Source of the DNA: Desertimonas sp963772825
GTDB taxonomy: Bacteria > Actinomycetota > Acidimicrobiia > Acidimicrobiales > Ilumatobacteraceae
Length of the DNA: 64,000 nt
Direction of reading: 5' to 3'
NCBI GenBank assembly: GCA_963772825.1
Contig: CAVYYX010000022.1
Coordinates: forward strand, 124,001-188,000
The translations under genes were made by a program, and so were the position numbers. Below are positions 60,374 through 64,000 of this stretch, in pieces (position 1 is the stretch's first letter; every line of letters starts with the position of its first letter). The notes beneath the pieces are model-generated. The model did not search any database. It was not told the DNA's origin and worked only from the letters and a program-made list of their open reading frames with translations.

Positions 60374-60422
60374 CCATCGGAGTGTTTGCTGCGGGGCGTG
60401 TCGACCGCAAACACTCCGATGG
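60374..60422. terminator. 16-bp-arm hairpin after the alpha/beta hydrolase gene
   Basis: CCATCGGAGTGTTTGC (60374-60389) pairs perfectly with GCAAACACTCCGATGG (60407-60422); an extra half-arm AAACACTCCAATGG follows at 60427-60440. The CATCGGAGTGTTT arm resembles, but is not the same as, the arms of the 48-nt hairpins near rpoC and fusA. Confidence 0.65.
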
Positions 60423-60445
60423 CACGAAACACTCCAATGGGGCTG

Positions 60446-60474
60446 TTGGAAGCGGTCACCTGGGGCGATAGCGT
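60446..60474 (+). promoter_or_regulatory. Putative promoter for rplC operon
   Basis: TTGGAA (60446-60451), a 17-nt spacer, TAGCGT (60469-60474). It lies 264 bp upstream of rplC, giving a long leader that carries both CTGGGCGGTGCCCAG palindromes. Confidence 0.45.
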
Positions 60475-60631
60475 TCCATGGCCGTGTCCGAGGGCTTCTC
60501 GGCACGCAGTGTTTCGCAACCGATGTCCGTGTGCGCCCGGCCGCTAGGCGGGGGACCACACGGCGACAACCGATCCTGATGCTCCGTTGGCGGCCCGCCG
60601 GCGGAGCATTTGCATGGGATCTGCATGGGGT

Positions 60632-60675
60632 CTGGGCGGTGCCCAGGCTTCGTGACAGTTCTGGGCGGTGCCCAG
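60632..60675. repeat. Two CTGGGCGGTGCCCAG palindromes in the rplC leader
   Basis: Perfect copies at 60632-60646 and 60661-60675, 14 nt apart, each followed by GCT. Similar spacing to the pair at 2751-2790 before rpoB. No coding sequence in 60371-60737; the rest of this stretch holds the hairpin and promoter listed separately. Confidence 0.65.
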
Positions 60676-60737
60676 GCTGCGTGGATAGCGCCTGGTCAGC
60701 AGGCCAGCGCTCGATCAACCAGTAAGGAACAGCCGCC

Positions 60738-61385
60738 ATGGCAACCACAGCGATCGTCGGCGAGAAAGTCGGCATGAGCCAGAAGTGGGTCGACGACAAG
60801 GTCGTCCCGGTGACGGTGCTGCGCGTCGAGCCGATGCGCGTCGTGCAGGTCAAGACCCCAGAGCGCGACGGTTACAGCGCGCTGCAGGTCACCTACGGCC
60901 ATCGCGACGCCAGCAAGCTGAACAAGCCCGCCGCCGGCCACTTCGCCAAGGTGTCGGTCGACCCCGGCAAGCGGCTCATCGAGGTCCGCCTCGACGACGT
61001 CGACGGCTACCAGGTCGGCCAGGAGATCCAGGTCGATGTGCTGGCCGCCGGCACGAAGGTCGACGTCACCGCGGTCAGCAAGGGCAAGGGCTTCGCCGGC
61101 ACGATGAAGCGCCACAACTTCTCCGGTCAGGGCGCCAGCCACGGCAATCACAAGAAGCACCGGGCGCCTGGGTCGATCGGTGCAGCCTCGTTTCCCGGGC
61201 GGGTCTTCAAGGGCGTGCGGATGGCCGGTCATCTCGGCCACGAGCAGGTCACGACGCTCAACCTCGAGGTTGTCGAGGCAGACCCTGAGCGCAACCTGCT
61301 GCTCGTCAAGGGGTCTGTCCCCGGCCCACGCGGCGGGGTCGTCGTCGTCCGCAACGCCGTCAAGTCACTGGTCGAGAAGGGCTGA
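60738..61385 (+). CDS. rplC: 50S ribosomal protein L3
   Basis: L3, 215 residues: ATTAIVGEKVGMSQKWVDD, the central extension GFAGTMKRHNFSGQGASHGNHKKHRAPGSIG, and GVRMAGHLGHEQVTTLNLEV. Binds 23S rRNA near the peptidyl-transferase centre. First gene of the S10-type operon here because rpsJ is displaced. ATG 60738 with AAGGAA upstream; rplD starts 5 nt after the stop. Confidence 0.98.
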   Translation: MATTAIVGEKVGMSQKWVDDKVVPVTVLRVEPMRVVQVKTPERDGYSALQVTYGHRDASKLNKPAAGHFAKVSVDPGKRLIEVRLDDVDGYQVGQEIQVDVLAAGTKVDVTAVSKGKGFAGTMKRHNFSGQGASHGNHKKHRAPGSIGAASFPGRVFKGVRMAGHLGHEQVTTLNLEVVEADPERNLLLVKGSVPGPRGGVVVVRNAVKSLVEKG

Positions 61386-61390
61386 GCAAG

Positions 61391-62179
61391 ATGGCCGAGA
61401 TCACCGTCAAGAACGTCACCGGCAAGAAGGCCGGCACCGTCACCCTCGACGAGGCGACGTTCGCCGTCCAGCCCAACGTGCCGCTGATGCACCAGGTCGT
61501 CACCGCTCAGCTCGCCAGTCGCCGGGCCGGCACGCAGTCGACCAAGACGCGTTCCGAGGTCCGCGGCGGTGGCGCCAAGCCATTCCGTCAGAAGGGCACC
61601 GGCCGCGCCCGCCAGGGCTCCACGAACGCCCCGCACTTCAGCGGCGGTGGCGTCTCCCACGCGCCCAAGCCGCGCTCGTACCATCAGCGCACCCCGAAGA
61701 AGATGATCCGTGCCGCCCTGCGTTCGGCGCTGTCCGACCGGGCCAACGACGACAAGATCGTCGTCGTCGACTCGTGGGGTCTCGACGCTCCGAAGACGAA
61801 GGACGCTGCCGCAGCGATCGCCGCCCTCGGTGTCGAGGGCCGAGTGCTCGTGGTCCTCGATCGTCAGGACACCAACGCCGCCCTCAGTTTCCGCAACCTG
61901 CCCGACGTGCAGATCATCCACACCGGCGAGCTCAACGCCTACGACGTCCTCTGCAACGACTACATCGTGTTCACCACGGCGAGCCTCGAGGCGGTCAACT
62001 CAACAGCAACCGAGAAGTCGCCAGTAGTGACCGCTTCGGCCCCCGACCGCAGCACCGATGAGGCCGAGACCGGCGTCGCGAGCGCTAGCGAGCAGCCGGA
62101 CGCGAGCGAGTCTTCGAGCGAGCCAGAGACGCAGCCGGAAGCGAGCGAGTCTTCGAGCGAGCCAGGAGAAGCGTCATGA
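61391..62179 (+). CDS. rplD: 50S ribosomal protein L4 with acidic repeat-derived tail
   Basis: L4 core (about residues 1-200): RRAGTQSTKTRSEVRGGGAKPFRQKGTGRARQGS tentacle loop and the C-terminal domain to DYIVFTTASLEAV. It then carries about 60 additional residues rich in Ser, Glu and Pro, including two 13-residue units of the ASESSSEP type encoded by GAGCGAGTCTTCGAGCGAGC repeats at 62102-62164 (39-bp period). The tail is not part of normal L4 and ends in the ATGA overlap with rplW (62176-62179), so it looks like an in-frame extension caused by repeat insertion. Confidence 0.96.
   Translation: MAEITVKNVTGKKAGTVTLDEATFAVQPNVPLMHQVVTAQLASRRAGTQSTKTRSEVRGGGAKPFRQKGTGRARQGSTNAPHFSGGGVSHAPKPRSYHQRTPKKMIRAALRSALSDRANDDKIVVVDSWGLDAPKTKDAAAAIAALGVEGRVLVVLDRQDTNAALSFRNLPDVQIIHTGELNAYDVLCNDYIVFTTASLEAVNSTATEKSPVVTASAPDRSTDEAETGVASASEQPDASESSSEPETQPEASESSSEPGEAS
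62102..62164 (+). repeat. Two 39-bp in-frame repeat units inside the rplD tail
   Basis: GCGAGCGAGTCTTCGAGCGA occurs at 62102 and 62141. The same 20-mer core appears at 34269 and 34376 in the PhyH-kinase junction. Read here in the frame giving ASESSSEP and there in the frame giving SERVFERA. Confidence 0.85.
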
Positions 62180-62463
62180 AAGACCCACGCGACATCATCC
62201 TCGCCCCGGTTGTCTCCGAGAAGAGCTACGCCCTGATGGAGACCGGCGTGTACACGTTCAAGGTCCACCCGTCGGCACGCAAGCCGGAGATCCGCGACGC
62301 CGTCGAGGAGATCTGGGGCGTCGAGGTCTACAGCGTCAACACGCTGAATCGCCCCGGCAAGCGCCGCCGCACCCGCGGCACCAACCGCGTCGGTTCGAAG
62401 CCCGGCGTCAAGCACGCCATCGTCACCCTCTCGGCGGGCGAGATCCCGCTGTTCGAGAACTGA
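62176..62463 (+). CDS. rplW: 50S ribosomal protein L23
   Basis: L23, 95 residues: DPRDIILAPVVSEKSYALME, YTFKVHPSARKPEIRDAVEE, and the basic loop NRPGKRRRTRGTNRVGSKPG. Sits at the exit tunnel and docks trigger factor and SRP. ATG 62176 overlaps the rplD stop; rplB begins 7 nt after its stop. Confidence 0.98.
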   Translation: MKDPRDIILAPVVSEKSYALMETGVYTFKVHPSARKPEIRDAVEEIWGVEVYSVNTLNRPGKRRRTRGTNRVGSKPGVKHAIVTLSAGEIPLFEN

Positions 62464-62470
62464 GGTCGTC

Positions 62471-63307
62471 ATGGGCATCCGCACTCGCAAACCCACCAGC
62501 CCCGGCCGGCGCTTCCAGACGGTCTCGGACTTCGCCGAGATCACCGCGAAGCGCCCCGAGAAGTCGCTGCTCGGCCCCAAGCCGAAGACCGGCGGACGCA
62601 ACGCCCACGGGCGGATGACGTCGCGGCACCGCGGTGGCGGCCACAAGCAGCAGTACCGCATCATCGACTTCAAGCGCAACAAGGACGGCGTCACGGCCAA
62701 GGTCGCGGCCATCGAGTACGACCCGAACCGCACGTGTCGCATCGCCCTGCTGCACTATGCCGACGGCACCAAGGCCTACATCCTCGCCCCTCGCGGGCTG
62801 ACGGTCGGCGACCACGTGATGAGCGGCCATGGCGCCGACATCAAGCCGGGCAACGCCCTGCCGATGCGCTACATCCCGGTCGGTACCACCGTGCACAACG
62901 TCGAGCTGCGCCCCGGCCAGGGCGGCAAGATCGGCCGTTCGGCGGGGATCGCCGTGCAGCTCGTCGCCAAAGACGGCGACTTCGCCACGCTGCGCATGCC
63001 GTCCACCGAGATGCGCCGGGTCCCGATCGACTGCCGGGCCACGGTCGGCGAGGTCGGCAACTCCGAGCACGAGCTGGTCAAGGTCGGCAAGGCCGGCCGC
63101 AATCGCTGGAAGGGCGTCCGCCCGCAGACCCGTGGCGTGGCGATGAACCCCGTCGACCACCCGCTCGGTGGTGGCGAGGGTCGCTCGTCCGGTGGCCGTC
63201 CGGCCGTGTCCCCGTGGGGCAAGCCGGAGGGTCGCACCCGCGACAAGTCGAAGTCCTCGCAGTCGCTCATCATTCGCCGTCGCCGCACCGGAAAGGGTCG
63301 GAGGTAG
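62471..63307 (+). CDS. rplB: 50S ribosomal protein L2
   Basis: L2, 278 residues, full length: RKPTSPGRRFQTVSDFAEIT, GGRNAHGRMTSRHRGGGHKQ, and the conserved C-terminal NPVDHPLGGGEGRSSGGRP containing the His important for peptidyl-transferase activity. Ends RRRRTGKGRR. ATG start with GAGGTCGTC upstream. rpsS follows after 3 nt. Confidence 0.98.
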   Translation: MGIRTRKPTSPGRRFQTVSDFAEITAKRPEKSLLGPKPKTGGRNAHGRMTSRHRGGGHKQQYRIIDFKRNKDGVTAKVAAIEYDPNRTCRIALLHYADGTKAYILAPRGLTVGDHVMSGHGADIKPGNALPMRYIPVGTTVHNVELRPGQGGKIGRSAGIAVQLVAKDGDFATLRMPSTEMRRVPIDCRATVGEVGNSEHELVKVGKAGRNRWKGVRPQTRGVAMNPVDHPLGGGEGRSSGGRPAVSPWGKPEGRTRDKSKSSQSLIIRRRRTGKGRR

Positions 63308-63310
63308 TCC

Positions 63311-63595
63311 ATGTCTCGCAGCTTGAAGAAGGGTCCCTTCGTCGACGACCACCTGCTCAAGAAGGTCGACGTCCAGAACACCGCCGGTGAGCGCCGCGTC
63401 ATCAAGACCTGGTCACGCCGCTCGACGATCATCCCCGACATGGTCGGCCACACGATCGCCGTGCATGACGGGCGCAAGCACGTCCCGGTGTACATCACCG
63501 AGTCGATGGTCGGGCACAAGCTCGGCGAGTTCAGCCCGAGCCGCACGTTCAAGTTCCATGCCGGCCAGGAGAAGTCGGCGAAGGGTCGGCGCTGA
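63311..63595 (+). CDS. rpsS: 30S ribosomal protein S19
   Basis: S19, 94 residues: MSRSLKKGPFVDDHLLKKVD, WSRRSTIIPDMVGHTIAVHD and GHKLGEFSPSRTFKFHAG. Head protein of the 30S subunit that forms a complex with S13. The stop overlaps the rplV start by one base (TGATG). Confidence 0.98.
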   Translation: MSRSLKKGPFVDDHLLKKVDVQNTAGERRVIKTWSRRSTIIPDMVGHTIAVHDGRKHVPVYITESMVGHKLGEFSPSRTFKFHAGQEKSAKGRR

Positions 63596-64000
63596 TGACC
63601 GGCCTCAAGCTCAACGACGGCGTGCTCCAGCTCGACGGGCGGGTCTCGACGAGGGCCACCGCCAAGTACCTGCGCGGCTCGGCCTCCAAGGCCCGCGAGG
63701 TCCTCAACCTGATCCGCGGGCTCGACGTGCGGCGCGCCGACGAGGTGCTGCAGTTCACCGACCGCGCCGCGGCAGCCGAGGTCCGCAAGGTTCTCGCCAG
63801 CGCCGTCGCCAATGCGATGCACAACGACAGCCAGGATGTCGAGGAGCTGTTTGTCGTCGCCTGCTACGCCGACGAGGGTCCGACGCTCAAGCGCTTCCGC
63901 CCCCGGGCCCGTGGCCGGGCCAGCCGGATCAACAAGCGGACGTGTCACATCACGGTGCTCGTCGCGCGGATGAGCGACGAGCGCTTGGAGATCGTCCAGG
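63595..64000 (+). CDS. rplV: 50S ribosomal protein L22 (cut by window end)
   Basis: 135 codons visible. It begins MTGLKLNDGVLQLDGRVSTR, an N-terminal stretch longer than in most L22, then the typical ATAKYLRGSASKAREVLNLI and RFRPRARGRASRINKRTCHITV (the extended loop lining the exit tunnel). The C-terminus is outside the window. ATG 63595 overlaps the rpsS stop. Confidence 0.96.
   Translation, partial: MTGLKLNDGVLQLDGRVSTRATAKYLRGSASKAREVLNLIRGLDVRRADEVLQFTDRAAAAEVRKVLASAVANAMHNDSQDVEELFVVACYADEGPTLKRFRPRARGRASRINKRTCHITVLVARMSDERLEIVQ

Overview
High-GC actinobacterial chromosomal DNA with many GTG starts and dense ATGA/GTGA gene overlaps. RpoB/RpoC, S12, S7, EF-G, EF-Tu and the S10-operon proteins all look actinobacterial. 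The overall gene set and the short repeat families suggest a member of the class Acidimicrobiia (Ilumatobacteraceae-like); that placement is inference and was not tested by any search. I see no tRNA, rRNA, CRISPR array, integrase, transposase or replication origin.

Layout. 1-2.5 kb: a two-component pair with a Thr-rich exported protein (minus strand). 2.5-10.4 kb: rpoB-rpoC behind two promoter-like sites, closed by a 48-nt hairpin. 10.4-25.1 kb: an ABC-2 exporter, a DGPF/ECF42 sigma pair, hydrolases, an AlkZ-like protein, a divergent nucleotidyltransferase/phosphotransferase pair, CorA, and a subtilase / TPR-CHAT / ECF-sigma locus. 25.3-26.2 kb: rpsL-rpsG. 26.4-38.5 kb: methyltransferase, CBS protein, a MoxR/DUF58/vWA/TPR (Bat-like) operon, a PhyH-kinase-regulator set and two secreted proteins. 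38.7-52.6 kb: a long plus-strand operon with a LIV-type ABC importer followed by oxidoreductase, isomerase, enolase-superfamily and dehydrogenase genes, probably uptake and breakdown of an unidentified organic acid or sugar acid. 52.7-56.4 kb: fusA-tuf-rpsJ. 56.6-60.4 kb: UDG, dienelactone hydrolase, HtrA, alpha/beta hydrolase. 60.7-64.0 kb: rplC-rplD-rplW-rplB-rpsS-rplV (cut). The normally compact str/S10 cluster is therefore split by blocks of about 15, 26 and 4 kb.

Most striking pattern. At several overlapping gene junctions inside operons, short repeats (1-3 tandem units) have entered exactly at the stop/start overlap. Each either extends the upstream protein in frame or forms a tiny ORF that starts at or near the upstream stop and ends in the ATGA/GTGA of the next gene, so translational coupling appears to be preserved through a relay of mini-ORFs. 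Related dispersed elements include an exact 48-bp hairpin repeated in inverted orientation (after rpoC and before fusA) and a CTGGGCGGTGCCCAG palindrome upstream of rpoB, tuf and rplC.

Sequence quality. Five genes, including essential rpoC, carry single-base frameshifts, all consistent with one lost base at or beside a short G/C run. Much denser frameshifts hit the subtilase and CHAT genes (19.7-23.3 kb). The first set looks like sequencing error; the second is either local low quality or real decay.
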